Below, piece by piece: positions 1-7,480 of a stretch of 36,632 nucleotides of DNA. Within the stretch, counting starts at the first letter, position 1, and the number at the start of each line of letters is the position of its first letter. Source of the DNA: a bacterium (GTDB lineage Bacteria > 4484-113 > JAGGVC01); NCBI GenBank assembly GCA_039961635.1, contig JABRWB010000025.1, positions 1 through 36,632 of the forward strand, in the 5' to 3' direction. A program made the translations under genes and the position numbers. The notes below the pieces were generated by a model, which saw nothing but the letters and a program-made list of their open reading frames with translations, had not been told where the DNA came from and searched no databases.

Positions 1-2
1 TG

Positions 3-893
3 ACGGACGGCGGAACCAATATGGATCCGGCGGTTAGGGTGACCGACACCGGCGGCCCGCTGCCCGGATTCGACATCTACACCTGGACGGACAGCCTGAC
101 GATCGTTTCGGGTTACCTGATCGTCAATGACGGCGCGACCACGCAATGCAACACGATTCAGGCTGACCTGCTGGCGCAAATGGGCAAGCAGTGCACGATT
201 GTTTCATCGTCAGCCGTGACTCTTGCGCAGATGAACGGCTATTCGGTTGTCATCTGGGTTTGCCCCTACACCGGCAACTTCCCGATTGACAGCACTGAAG
301 CCACCAAGATAATCGGCTACATGAGCGGCGGCACGTCGCCGAGGCGTAACCTCATGTTGTTCACCACTTACATGTACAGCGCCACTTCCAGCCTGACTAC
401 GGATCAGCAAAACGTGATGCGTCGGTGCGTGGGCATCAACGACCCGTACGGCTACTTCTACTATCCGTCACTCTTCACGACTTCCTACAACTACGGCTCG
501 CCCACCTACATTCCGTGGCTCTCTCCGTACTACTGGCCGAGCGGCGCCGGCACCGGCGCTGGCGACGGCCCGGCGGGGCTTTGCTACGGAATTCCTCCGG
601 GCGGCACCAGCACAAATTACCTAGCCTACATCTACGTCTACTCGCTGTATCAGCAGCCAGGATTCCTGAACTGGGGTCCGATCGCTTACACCTGGACTCC
701 GGGCGCGTATCCTTACTGGAACAGCATCTACACCAGTTACGCAAGCATCAGCCGTTACACTTACAGCGGCTGGACTCCGAACAACTGCGTGTGGGTCGGC
801 ACCGGCAACTGGGAAACTCGCCAGACCGACGAGCGGAGGAAGTTCCTCCACAACGCGCTTTACAGGATGAACGGGAACTCGATTCCCAACTAA
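3..893 (+). CDS. C-terminal part of a secreted aromatic-rich protein (5' truncated)
   Basis: The reading frame is open from the first bases of the window, so the true start lies upstream and the ATG at 21 need not be the initiator. About 296 residues are visible. The first ~120 residues (GYLIVNDG, then VVIWVCPYTG and MSGGTSPRRNLMLF) alternate hydrophobic strands and helices as in the glutamine-amidotransferase-like/ThuA-like module often found at the ends of bacterial secreted peptidases and adhesins. This is inference from pattern, not a firm family match. The following region is extremely rich in Tyr, Trp, Pro and Gly (for example YGYFYYPSLF and SPYYWPSG), which suits an extracellular beta-rich domain. 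There is no membrane segment or sorting signal at the C-terminus. A strong terminator follows 26 bases after the stop. Function unknown. Confidence 0.7.
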   Translation, partial: TDGGTNMDPAVRVTDTGGPLPGFDIYTWTDSLTIVSGYLIVNDGATTQCNTIQADLLAQMGKQCTIVSSSAVTLAQMNGYSVVIWVCPYTGNFPIDSTEATKIIGYMSGGTSPRRNLMLFTTYMYSATSSLTTDQQNVMRRCVGINDPYGYFYYPSLFTTSYNYGSPTYIPWLSPYYWPSGAGTGAGDGPAGLCYGIPPGGTSTNYLAYIYVYSLYQQPGFLNWGPIAYTWTPGAYPYWNSIYTSYASISRYTYSGWTPNNCVWVGTGNWETRQTDERRKFLHNALYRMNGNSIPN

Positions 894-918
894 TTCTGTT
901 AAACGTTTGAATTCAAAG

Positions 919-948
919 ACCCGGGGCTTCGGCCCCGGGTTTTTTTTT
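919..948 (+). terminator. Intrinsic terminator after the first gene
   Basis: A 9-bp perfect stem (ACCCGGGGC / GCCCCGGGT) closes on a TTCG tetraloop and runs directly into nine consecutive T residues. It isolates the truncated upstream gene from the metallo-hydrolase gene that follows. Confidence 0.95.
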
Positions 949-958
949 ACAAACCGCG

Positions 959-1735
959 ATGTATAATCCGCCGGTGCAAAGCCGGGTTCGTTTTTTGTCC
1001 ATCGCTTCCAGTTCAAGCGGAAACGCGCACGCGCTTGACACCGGGCGGGAGCTTCTGCTGATCGATTGCGGAATTTCGCCGAAAAAAATAACCGCAGGAC
1101 TGACCGCGATTAACAGGCGGCCGGAGGAGATATCGCACATTCTAATTTCGCATTGCCATTCCGACCACATCGGCGGCCTGTTCAGCCTTCTTAAGAAGTA
1201 TTCAATTCATGTTTTCGGGCCGGCGCCGCTGGGGCCGGCAGTCAAGGCGATTGGCGCCAAATTTACGCCGCTTGCGGCAGGCATGCAGCAATTGAACGGT
1301 TTCCGTTTGACCGCGTTCAACGTTTCCCACGATATGGAGCCTACGTTCGGCTTCAGAATGGAGGCGCGCGGAAAAACAATCAGCTACGCGAACGATCTTG
1401 GATGCTGGGATGAGGGGGTTCTTGAGGGAATCGAGGGCTGCGATTTGCTTGTCTGGGAGGCAAATCACGACGAGGGGATGCTTCGGGAGAGCAGCTATCC
1501 GGAGGCGATTAAGCGCAGAATCGCCGGTCCGAAGGGCCACCTTTCAAATCGGCAATCGGTGGTCGGAATCGCTTCGCTTGCACGGCTTCCGAACAAGCTG
1601 GTTGTCGGTCATTTATCCAAGGAAAACAACAGCGTCACAAGGGTGGAGGACGCTTTCTCGGCCGCCCATATAGACAAACATCTGGAATTAACTGTGCTCG
1701 ATCCGCTGGGCGGCGGGGCAAATGTAGAGCTATGA
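959..1735 (+). CDS. MBL-fold metallo-hydrolase, YycJ/WalJ-like
   Basis: This is a metallo-beta-lactamase-fold hydrolase of about 258 residues, cytosolic, with the expected two-metal site: HCHSDH at residues 65-70, His124 (SHDMEPT), Asp146 (YANDLG) and His218 (VGHLSKENN), plus a GHLSN segment at 193-197. The N-terminal pattern RFLSIASSSSGN is the hallmark of the YycJ/WalJ group, members of which have been linked to 5' exonuclease activity and cell-wall or DNA-repair phenotypes in Firmicutes; here the substrate is not known. The start is uncertain: ATG 959 has no ribosome-binding site, and GTG 974 would give a protein beginning MQSRVRFLSIAS, closer to family N-termini and matching a leaderless transcript from the TATAAT at 962-967. 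The gene overlaps the next by 4 bp (ATGA), so the two are translationally coupled. Confidence 0.9.
   Translation: MYNPPVQSRVRFLSIASSSSGNAHALDTGRELLLIDCGISPKKITAGLTAINRRPEEISHILISHCHSDHIGGLFSLLKKYSIHVFGPAPLGPAVKAIGAKFTPLAAGMQQLNGFRLTAFNVSHDMEPTFGFRMEARGKTISYANDLGCWDEGVLEGIEGCDLLVWEANHDEGMLRESSYPEAIKRRIAGPKGHLSNRQSVVGIASLARLPNKLVVGHLSKENNSVTRVEDAFSAAHIDKHLELTVLDPLGGGANVEL
962..967 (+). promoter_or_regulatory. Candidate -10 element (TATAAT) for the MBL-fold gene
   Basis: A perfect TATAAT lies just inside the annotated ORF. No convincing -35 is visible at normal spacing because the upstream positions are the T tract of the terminator. If the element is real, transcription would begin near 974, exactly at an in-frame GTG, giving a leaderless message. 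No Shine-Dalgarno sequence precedes either candidate start. Confidence 0.35.
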
Positions 1736-2712
1736 GCGGCGGTTTGGACACGGGCAACACGGCGGCCGAGGAAAGGGTTGGCGCGGCTCCAAGCGTTCTT
1801 TTCAGGATGCTTGCGCCCTTTATTTTTTTATGGGCAGCGTGGCTGGCGTTGTCGGAGCTCGTCAGGATTTTGTTCGCGGATTGGAAGGGGGCGGCCGCCG
1901 GGGACTTTGCCTTATTTCTGCTTTGCGGCGCCGCGTATATAAGCATTGCCACCGCGTCAACGGCCTGGTTCATAATCGAAGAGCGCAGGTCGCCGGCTGC
2001 AGCGGCAAGAACGCGCAGATTTCTTTTGATTTCTTGCGGACTGCTTATGGTATTGCTGGTGGCGTACACCAGAGTCATCGGCCGATTGGAGCCGGTTGCG
2101 GCGAATATCGGCACGGCGAACCTGCTTACGATCGCGATACTGCTCGGGACGTGGATTGTGGCGCCTTTGAAGCGCGCGTCCGAACTTGTGCCTGTGGCCA
2201 TTGTGATGACGCTTGCGGACGTTTACAGCGTATTCATGGGGCCTTCCTCGAAGATCGCGGAGAGTTTGGGAAAGTTTTACCGCGGCGGTATGGCAGGTCC
2301 TCCGCCGCCGGCGGATTTCCTGCTTGTCAAATTGATTCTGCCGGGTTCAGCGGTTCCTGCGCCCGCCTTCGGAGTAGCGGATTGGATTTTCGTCGCCTTT
2401 TTGACCGCTGCGGCAGCCAGATTCGGCTTTGATGACAATCTGATCGGTCCGGGGCTCTTCGAGCTGGAGCGCAAACGGCTTAGGCCGTTCGTACTGCCCG
2501 TAGCTGCGCTTGCGCTTTTCGCCGCGGTCGCGGCCGCGAATGTGCTCGGCTATCCGATCCCGGCTCTCCCGATCGTAGCCGGCGCATTCATGAGTTATGT
2601 ATTGGTGAAATATCCCGATGCGAGGAGGCTGACCAAATCGGACTGGATTGCGACCGCTGCATTTTCGGGTGCATTACTTGCTTTGATGGCCTTGGGGAAA
2701 TTCGTCAAATAA
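1732..2712 (+). CDS. Multi-pass membrane protein with presenilin/SPP-like aspartyl protease signatures
   Basis: 326 residues with about nine hydrophobic segments (near 27-47, 58-82, 97-115, 124-144, 151-169, 210-231, 253-272, 275-293, 305-323). Three features match the presenilin/signal peptide peptidase family (MEROPS A22): Asp163 inside a membrane segment in the context ADVYSVF, similar to the D-x-x-S-V-aromatic pattern I recall in archaeal homologues; GVAD at 214-217 followed by WIF, resembling GLGDFIF of presenilin with Ala replacing the third-position Gly; and PALPI at 277-281 opening a later membrane segment, the PAL motif. The spacing between Asp163 and Asp217 is close to that in archaeal presenilin homologues. 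Oddities are the GxAD variant, an Ala instead of Tyr before the first Asp, and one extra hydrophobic segment after PAL. It could also be an inactive relative or a chance resemblance. The 4-bp overlap with the MBL gene makes them one unit; a prepilin operon follows. Confidence 0.6.
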   Translation: MSGGLDTGNTAAEERVGAAPSVLFRMLAPFIFLWAAWLALSELVRILFADWKGAAAGDFALFLLCGAAYISIATASTAWFIIEERRSPAAAARTRRFLLISCGLLMVLLVAYTRVIGRLEPVAANIGTANLLTIAILLGTWIVAPLKRASELVPVAIVMTLADVYSVFMGPSSKIAESLGKFYRGGMAGPPPPADFLLVKLILPGSAVPAPAFGVADWIFVAFLTAAAARFGFDDNLIGPGLFELERKRLRPFVLPVAALALFAAVAAANVLGYPIPALPIVAGAFMSYVLVKYPDARRLTKSDWIATAAFSGALLALMALGKFVK

Positions 2713-2714
2713 CT

Positions 2715-2769
2715 TGCCGGGAGGGTTTCCGCCTTGTCACGGAATGTCAAATGGAACCCTTCCCCGGCA
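2715..2769. repeat. Imperfect inverted repeat downstream of the membrane protein
   Basis: The arms 2715-2730 and 2753-2769 pair as TGCCGGG/CCCGGCA plus GGGTT/AACCC and TCC/GGA, with small bulges and a loop of about 22 bases. No T tract follows, so it is a hairpin of unclear role: possibly an RNA-stabilising or processing structure at the end of the two-gene unit, or a factor-dependent terminator. Confidence 0.5.
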
Positions 2770-2796
2770 GAGCGGTCTAATATCTCTGCGCGCTGC

Positions 2797-2826
2797 TTGC
2801 AGCCTTGAAAGCAAATAAGCTAAGAT
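2797..2826 (+). promoter_or_regulatory. Weak candidate promoter for the pseudopilin operon
   Basis: TTGCAG at 2797-2802 and TAAGAT at 2821-2826 are 18 bp apart, a passable sigma70 arrangement that would start transcription near 2833, about 88 bases upstream of the chosen prepilin start. It also explains why the in-frame ATG at 2831 is unlikely to be used. No upstream activator site is recognisable. Confidence 0.3.
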
Positions 2827-2920
2827 TGGCATGGATTCTGCGCGCATCGCGGCGATTAACTCGCGGCATAAACGGGTAGAATTCAATGTCATGAACGGAT
2901 TTTCGAGTCCGGGGGTTTGT

Positions 2921-4435
2921 ATGAGAGCACGAAAGCTCGGCTTTACGCTGATCGAAATGCTCGTTGTTATGCTCATCGTGGGCGGCCTTCTGGCCATCGC
3001 GTTGCGCGGCCTGATCGGGAGCAAAGCCGAGCGCGAGCTTGCGGGCTCCGTCGACACGTTCGCAAGCGATCTGCGCTGGGCGCGCAGCCAGGCGGAAAAA
3101 ACGGGCAACATGGTTTACGTTGCCTTTCTTTACGAATTCGATCCGAATCAAATCGAGCCGCCGTTCGGCCTGACCGCGAACGACGAAGTATGGGGCACCG
3201 GAGAAGCGGTTGCTCCTGACAACCCCGGGGTTAGGCGCGTTTGCAAGGGTTACATTATTGTGGAAGCGCGGCCGCGATTCCACACGGGCCCCCCGGATGC
3301 TTCGATTAGAAGCAACGCGGCAAATTCGATCCAATACACATACAGTCAATGGGGGACTCCGACCGCGGACGGAATCCAGTATGCCAAGCCTGCGGGAGTG
3401 CCCTACACCTATCGCGATTATCTTGGCGACCTGTGGATGGCCACCCAGGGCTATCCGGGAACCTACCGCGCCCCGCTTGAGCCGGTGTATCCGAGGGACG
3501 ATGCGGCGACGAACCTGCTTCTGTCCAACAACTCGCTTGCGAGGGATGATTACAACATCAACAGGGAATCGGTGCCCAGGATTTTCTATCCGTTCATGCT
3601 CTACGGGGATGCGAGCAGCGGCACTACTTACCAGGTTTCCAGCGGTTATGTCGGCGACGACTATAACGCCGCGATTGCCACAAACGACCTGGCCTTTTTC
3701 CGAAGCCCGGATGTTCAAGCTTGCAAGGTGTTCGACACCGGCAATCGCGATGAAATCCTGGAATACAACGCGGATTATTCATCCGAGGTTAAAACCGTTA
3801 TCGACGGTTCCAACACCTATCAGGTGGAGGATCAGAAGTTCGACATCGGCATCGACCATCCAAGGATGAAAGACCAGATAGTTGACCATATCGTGATTCT
3901 CGAAAGGCGATTGGGCGAGCACGTATTCCTGGTCAACCCGCACAAGGCAAAATTTTTGGTCAAGCATTACGGAAATCCGTCCGTTGACGGAGTTTACGAG
4001 GATTTTCAATTTCTGCAATTCCTTATCGCGATTGATCCGCAGGGAAGAGCCACTCTTCGCGAATGGGGTTACCGCCCCGAGGCTTTTCCGCCGTCCTCTC
4101 CGCAGGACAACGCGGATTTGGTGCATGGAAGCGTGCTGTTGAGAAGCGGCATTCCCATGGTCAGGTCGGTATTCATGGTTACGGATGAATGCCTGGATCT
4201 GGAGGGCGCCACGGCCCAAATCGCAAAGAACGCCGCGTCCAATCGGGAAGGCAACGGAAGGGTTTATTCCTACTGGCCGTTGTCCGGTAAGTATTACATT
4301 GACTCTTACACTCCGAACGATCGTCAGTTTTTCATTCCGGACAACGATGCGAGGCTGAACGTGAACGACGCGGCTAGTGACTACGGAAATTGGATACCCA
4401 GTTACGGCTATCAGCGTAACTACCTTGTCCCATAG
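2921..4435 (+). CDS. Prepilin-type protein, GspH/FimT-like minor pseudopilin, oversized
   Basis: The N-terminus MRARKLGFTLIEMLVVM is a short basic leader, the G-F cleavage/N-methylation site and a hydrophobic helix with Glu at mature position 5. I chose ATG 2921 because GGGGG precedes it at suitable spacing and it yields a normal 6-residue leader; the in-frame ATGs at 2831 and 2891 have no ribosome-binding site and would give overlong leaders. Downstream of the helix, VDTFASDLRWARSQAEKTG is the helix pattern of GspH/FimT pseudopilins, which help prime pilus or pseudopilus assembly in the inner membrane. At 504 residues the protein is about three times longer than usual GspH; the rest is a large, Tyr/Asp-rich periplasmic body with no family I recognise. 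It is the first gene of a tightly spaced H-I-G-G-G-J series. Confidence 0.88.
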   Translation: MRARKLGFTLIEMLVVMLIVGGLLAIALRGLIGSKAERELAGSVDTFASDLRWARSQAEKTGNMVYVAFLYEFDPNQIEPPFGLTANDEVWGTGEAVAPDNPGVRRVCKGYIIVEARPRFHTGPPDASIRSNAANSIQYTYSQWGTPTADGIQYAKPAGVPYTYRDYLGDLWMATQGYPGTYRAPLEPVYPRDDAATNLLLSNNSLARDDYNINRESVPRIFYPFMLYGDASSGTTYQVSSGYVGDDYNAAIATNDLAFFRSPDVQACKVFDTGNRDEILEYNADYSSEVKTVIDGSNTYQVEDQKFDIGIDHPRMKDQIVDHIVILERRLGEHVFLVNPHKAKFLVKHYGNPSVDGVYEDFQFLQFLIAIDPQGRATLREWGYRPEAFPPSSPQDNADLVHGSVLLRSGIPMVRSVFMVTDECLDLEGATAQIAKNAASNREGNGRVYSYWPLSGKYYIDSYTPNDRQFFIPDNDARLNVNDAASDYGNWIPSYGYQRNYLVP

Positions 4436-4439
4436 AACC

Positions 4440-4446
4440 GGAGGTG
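4440..4446 (+). promoter_or_regulatory. Strong ribosome-binding site fixing a GTG start
   Basis: GGAGGTG sits 9 bases before the GTG at 4456. No ATG is available in frame before the prepilin helix, so this site decides the start of the GspI/PilV-like gene. Confidence 0.8.
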
Positions 4447-4455
4447 CACACTTAA

Positions 4456-5427
4456 GTGGCACAAATTAGTACGACCAGGCGGTGCAGTCAGAACAGCGGA
4501 GGTTTCTCCTTGATGGAGTTGCTCGTCGCGCTCACGATCCTGGTCATTGCTATTCTGCCGATCGCGTTTTTCTACGGCAAGATGCTTCGCGGCATTGAGG
4601 AGGCGAGCATCCGCACCAGGGCGCTTGAGCTTGCACAAGAGAGGATCGCGGAATTAAAGCAGGTTCCCCCGGACCAAATTCGCGCGAACAACACGCCTTC
4701 CAAAGGCGACATCATCGCGGGGGGGCTTGACTTGACGATGGCGAATTATTACTACGACCCCGGGCCTCCATTCAGAAGTTTTCAGTACTATTACCCGCTG
4801 CCGGTTTTATTCAATCCGTATGATCCCAAAACGCAGGGCTGGGACAATTCGCCCACTGCGAACCATTATGATCCGGCCAGTACGGTATACGAATACGAAC
4901 CCATCGGTTTTCTTTCGCGCATCCCCGCGACGAGCGATGCGGCGACCAGCGATCCCAGGCGCAACCCTATCGTGGACAATCCGGACCGCGCTCCGGGAGG
5001 CTTTGTGGCGCGCGGCGGCGGGCCGGTGGAAATACCTCGCGTCGGAAGCGAGCAGCGCGAAGAGAAATTCGAGATTTACGGGCGCAGAACAGTGATTTTG
5101 GAGGTTGTTCCCTATCCGCCGGACGATGATACCGATGCTCTTTTGCCTGACGATCCGCTGGACGGAGGTGCGACGATTTACGATCCCTATCCCGCAACGC
5201 GCGGTCCCGCGAACAAGTACCAAGCGCGAAGCAAAGACGGCGGATATGGCTACAAAGGCTGGGTCACGGTTTTCTGGCTTCCGAACAACGCTCCTGAAAC
5301 ATATCTGCAGCTCAAGGATTTGAATTATGTCCAAATCCCGTTTTACATTTCACTTACGAACGCGGAAAGCAATTTGACCGTGGACGACAAACGGGTGAGC
5401 CTGTCCAACAGGTTCGTAATCAGCTAG
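4456..5427 (+). CDS. Prepilin-type protein, GspI/PilV-like minor pseudopilin
   Basis: 323 residues, initiating at GTG 4456. The leader ends in G-F with mature sequence FSLMELLVALTILVIAI (Glu at position 5). The following segment, with RTRALELAQERIAELK, is the conserved helix of GspI/PilV minor pseudopilins, where Ala/Gln/Glu residues continue the N-terminal helix into the periplasm. GspI partners GspJ and GspK in the tip complex of a type II secretion pseudopilus, and PilV plays the same part in type IV pili. The C-terminal body (about 250 residues, Pro- and Asp-rich) is longer than in the roughly 120-residue classical GspI. The gene starts 21 bases after the GspH-like stop and ends 24 bases before the next start. 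Confidence 0.88.
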   Translation: MAQISTTRRCSQNSGGFSLMELLVALTILVIAILPIAFFYGKMLRGIEEASIRTRALELAQERIAELKQVPPDQIRANNTPSKGDIIAGGLDLTMANYYYDPGPPFRSFQYYYPLPVLFNPYDPKTQGWDNSPTANHYDPASTVYEYEPIGFLSRIPATSDAATSDPRRNPIVDNPDRAPGGFVARGGGPVEIPRVGSEQREEKFEIYGRRTVILEVVPYPPDDDTDALLPDDPLDGGATIYDPYPATRGPANKYQARSKDGGYGYKGWVTVFWLPNNAPETYLQLKDLNYVQIPFYISLTNAESNLTVDDKRVSLSNRFVIS

Positions 5428-5451
5428 GGCGGTGGAAAGGTGGTGTCTTTG

Positions 5452-6474
5452 ATGAAAAAAACGGGCTTCACACTGGTGGAGCTTCTGGTCGTGATGGTTG
5501 TGCTGTTGCTTCTAGTCGGAATCGGCCTGAAAAGCTACACCGGCGCGAAAGCAAGGGCCAAGAACACACAGGTGAAGGCGGGAATTCACGAAGTTCAGGT
5601 AGCGCTTGAGTCCTTTGCCGTCGACCACAACAATTTCTTTCCGGGGCTGAACTGGGGAACGGACAGCGGCGGGAACCTGACGGTTGCGCCGGGCGTGCTG
5701 GGCGGAGTGGAAACGGACGGAGCGCGCAGTCCATCCGACGGCTCCGATTTTCAAAATTGGCGCGCGACCCCGCCCGAAGGCGGCCCGGTGACCTTGCCGC
5801 CCGGCTACAACCCGGATTTTTCGCCCAAGGTCGAGTATCTCGATACTTTGATCACCAATGGATACTTGGAATCGTATCCGGCCAATCCTTTTTTGTCAGT
5901 GGGAAGCGGCCGTACGAGCCAGATGACCAACCTGTTTTGGTACGTTCCGGATTTGCAGACGGGATTGTTCGATGTAACCGATGAAGCGAGCGTGGACTGG
6001 AACAGGCTGACGAACAGGCAGGCCGGCCAAACCACGAAAACCGAGTACGAATCGCGCGCGCGGGGCCATTTCACGTATATTCCGTTCGCCCCGGTCAATA
6101 ATCAGGGCTGGGATTTCATCAACGACTGGCCCAATCTCAACGACGATGCCAGGTCGCAGTTTTACAAGTACTGCCGAGGTTACGTTTTGATCGGTTGGGG
6201 TGCAAGCCGCGAAGACACAACCGAAAGCAAGGGATTTTCCCAGAAATATTTCAGGGTCGACACGACGGATCCCAATAATCCCGTTGAAGGGTACGACCTT
6301 GACGATAACTTGAGGATCGATTTCTTCGAGCGCAATCTGATCAACTTGACGTTGCCCGAGCAGGCCAACAGCCAGGGCACCACGCCTGCCAATTTCGGTG
6401 GAATGGTGGGCGGAAACGCGTTCAGAGACATTGATGACGCGCTCGCGGGCGCAACGATTGTGCTTACGCCGTAG
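5452..6474 (+). CDS. Prepilin-type protein, GspG-like paralogue 1
   Basis: 340 residues from ATG 5452, preferred over the in-frame GTG at 5440 because AAAGGTGG precedes it by about 8 bases and it gives the canonical MKKTGFTLVELLVVM start. After the methylated helix comes the GspG-type segment (KARAKNTQVKAGIHEVQVAL, then FAVDHNNFFP), and later the LITNGYLESYPANPF motif that recurs in GspG-like major pseudopilins. A C-terminal GYVLIGWGAS strand is also typical. The usual GspG is about 140 residues; here extra loops enlarge the globular domain, which in GspG holds a calcium site. It is the first of three tandem paralogues and is immediately followed by the next start codon, so they are almost certainly co-translated. 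Confidence 0.88.
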   Translation: MKKTGFTLVELLVVMVVLLLLVGIGLKSYTGAKARAKNTQVKAGIHEVQVALESFAVDHNNFFPGLNWGTDSGGNLTVAPGVLGGVETDGARSPSDGSDFQNWRATPPEGGPVTLPPGYNPDFSPKVEYLDTLITNGYLESYPANPFLSVGSGRTSQMTNLFWYVPDLQTGLFDVTDEASVDWNRLTNRQAGQTTKTEYESRARGHFTYIPFAPVNNQGWDFINDWPNLNDDARSQFYKYCRGYVLIGWGASREDTTESKGFSQKYFRVDTTDPNNPVEGYDLDDNLRIDFFERNLINLTLPEQANSQGTTPANFGGMVGGNAFRDIDDALAGATIVLTP

Positions 6475-6483
6475 GTGATTGAT

Positions 6484-7434
6484 ATGCTAAAAAGTTTTGC
6501 AGGCAAAAGCGGGTTTACCCTGATTGAGCTTTTGGTCGTCATCGTGATTATCGGCCTTTTGCTTGGAACGGCGGTTCCCGCGTACAACAAGGTTCGTACC
6601 AAAGCGCGCGAAACCCAAGTCGTTTCCAATTCGCGATCGATTCAGGTTGCATTGGAGCAGTTCGGGACCGACCACAGCGGATTTTATCCGCTTAGACTTG
6701 TCTGGTACGCGAACGTCGGCGACAGGGAGCCTGTGATGGAAGATCAAGCTCCCGACTGGCCACCGATGGGTTTGGCCGGCGGGGTCAGGTGGGTGGACGA
6801 AAACGGCGCGCTTTACGATTTGGAGACTGTCAGAAGAAATCCGCTGCTGCCCCAAGACATAAGGTTTATGCCGCAGCCTAGGGTGGGCGCTCTTGTCTCG
6901 CAATTTCATCAGTATTCGGACCCGTTGGTTGTTCTTGGATATCTTCCGGGCGGTTATCCCAAAAATCCGTTTTTGAACAGGCCCATGGGTGTGATCAATT
7001 GGTCTTGGGCAAACGGCGAGCCGTTTACGCCGGGGGCAAATGTGGCGGTTTCGTCAGGTGATTTCGTTTATACGCATTTTCCCTGTTGGGACGAAAACCT
7101 TGGTCAGTGGGAAGACCCGAAGGGCGTCGTCAAAGGGAAAGTGCGTTATCGAGTCGAAACCGAGGCCGGAACGCTTCCAGGCGAATGGGGAGTCGATTTG
7201 ATCGACTGCTACCAGTTGTGGTCGTACGGCAATCTGCCCATTACCGCTGCGTTTTATTCAGCCTACGATAACAGCGAGTTTCCCGGACCGCCGCCTAGGA
7301 AAGTTGCAATCCGACAGGATTGGAACGCCAACGGCAAAAAGGATCCGTTCGAAGCGGGAATAATCTTTTACGCGTCGGGCGGTTCGTGCGCGTCCGAGCG
7401 CGACCAGAACACCGGTGGAAAGATTGAGTTTTAG
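6484..7434 (+). CDS. Prepilin-type protein, GspG-like paralogue 2
   Basis: 316 residues. The chosen start is ATG 6484, preceded by AGGTGA; the GTG at 6475 directly after the previous stop is in frame but leaves no room for a ribosome-binding site outside the upstream gene. The mature N-terminus is FTLIELLVVIVIIGLLLG with Glu5, followed by the GspG helix (KARETQVVSNSRSIQVAL) and FGTDHSGFYP. The LGYLPGGYPKNPF motif matches the YLESYPANPF of the preceding paralogue. The remainder is Trp/Tyr/Gly-rich and diverges strongly from its neighbours. It ends with GGKIEF rather than the usual charged GspG tail. Expected role: a subunit of the periplasmic pseudopilus. Confidence 0.87.
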   Translation: MLKSFAGKSGFTLIELLVVIVIIGLLLGTAVPAYNKVRTKARETQVVSNSRSIQVALEQFGTDHSGFYPLRLVWYANVGDREPVMEDQAPDWPPMGLAGGVRWVDENGALYDLETVRRNPLLPQDIRFMPQPRVGALVSQFHQYSDPLVVLGYLPGGYPKNPFLNRPMGVINWSWANGEPFTPGANVAVSSGDFVYTHFPCWDENLGQWEDPKGVVKGKVRYRVETEAGTLPGEWGVDLIDCYQLWSYGNLPITAAFYSAYDNSEFPGPPPRKVAIRQDWNANGKKDPFEAGIIFYASGGSCASERDQNTGGKIEF

Positions 7435-7480
7435 TTCGCGGTGAAGGCCGCTTTGGCCCATCCGCCTTGAGGGTGAAAAA

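Noticed and set aside
1732-2712. Conventional A24 prepilin peptidase (PilD)
   Set aside because: The PAL motif near residue 277 and the arrangement of the two Asp residues match A22; the zinc-binding Cys domain and GD arrangement of PilD are absent.
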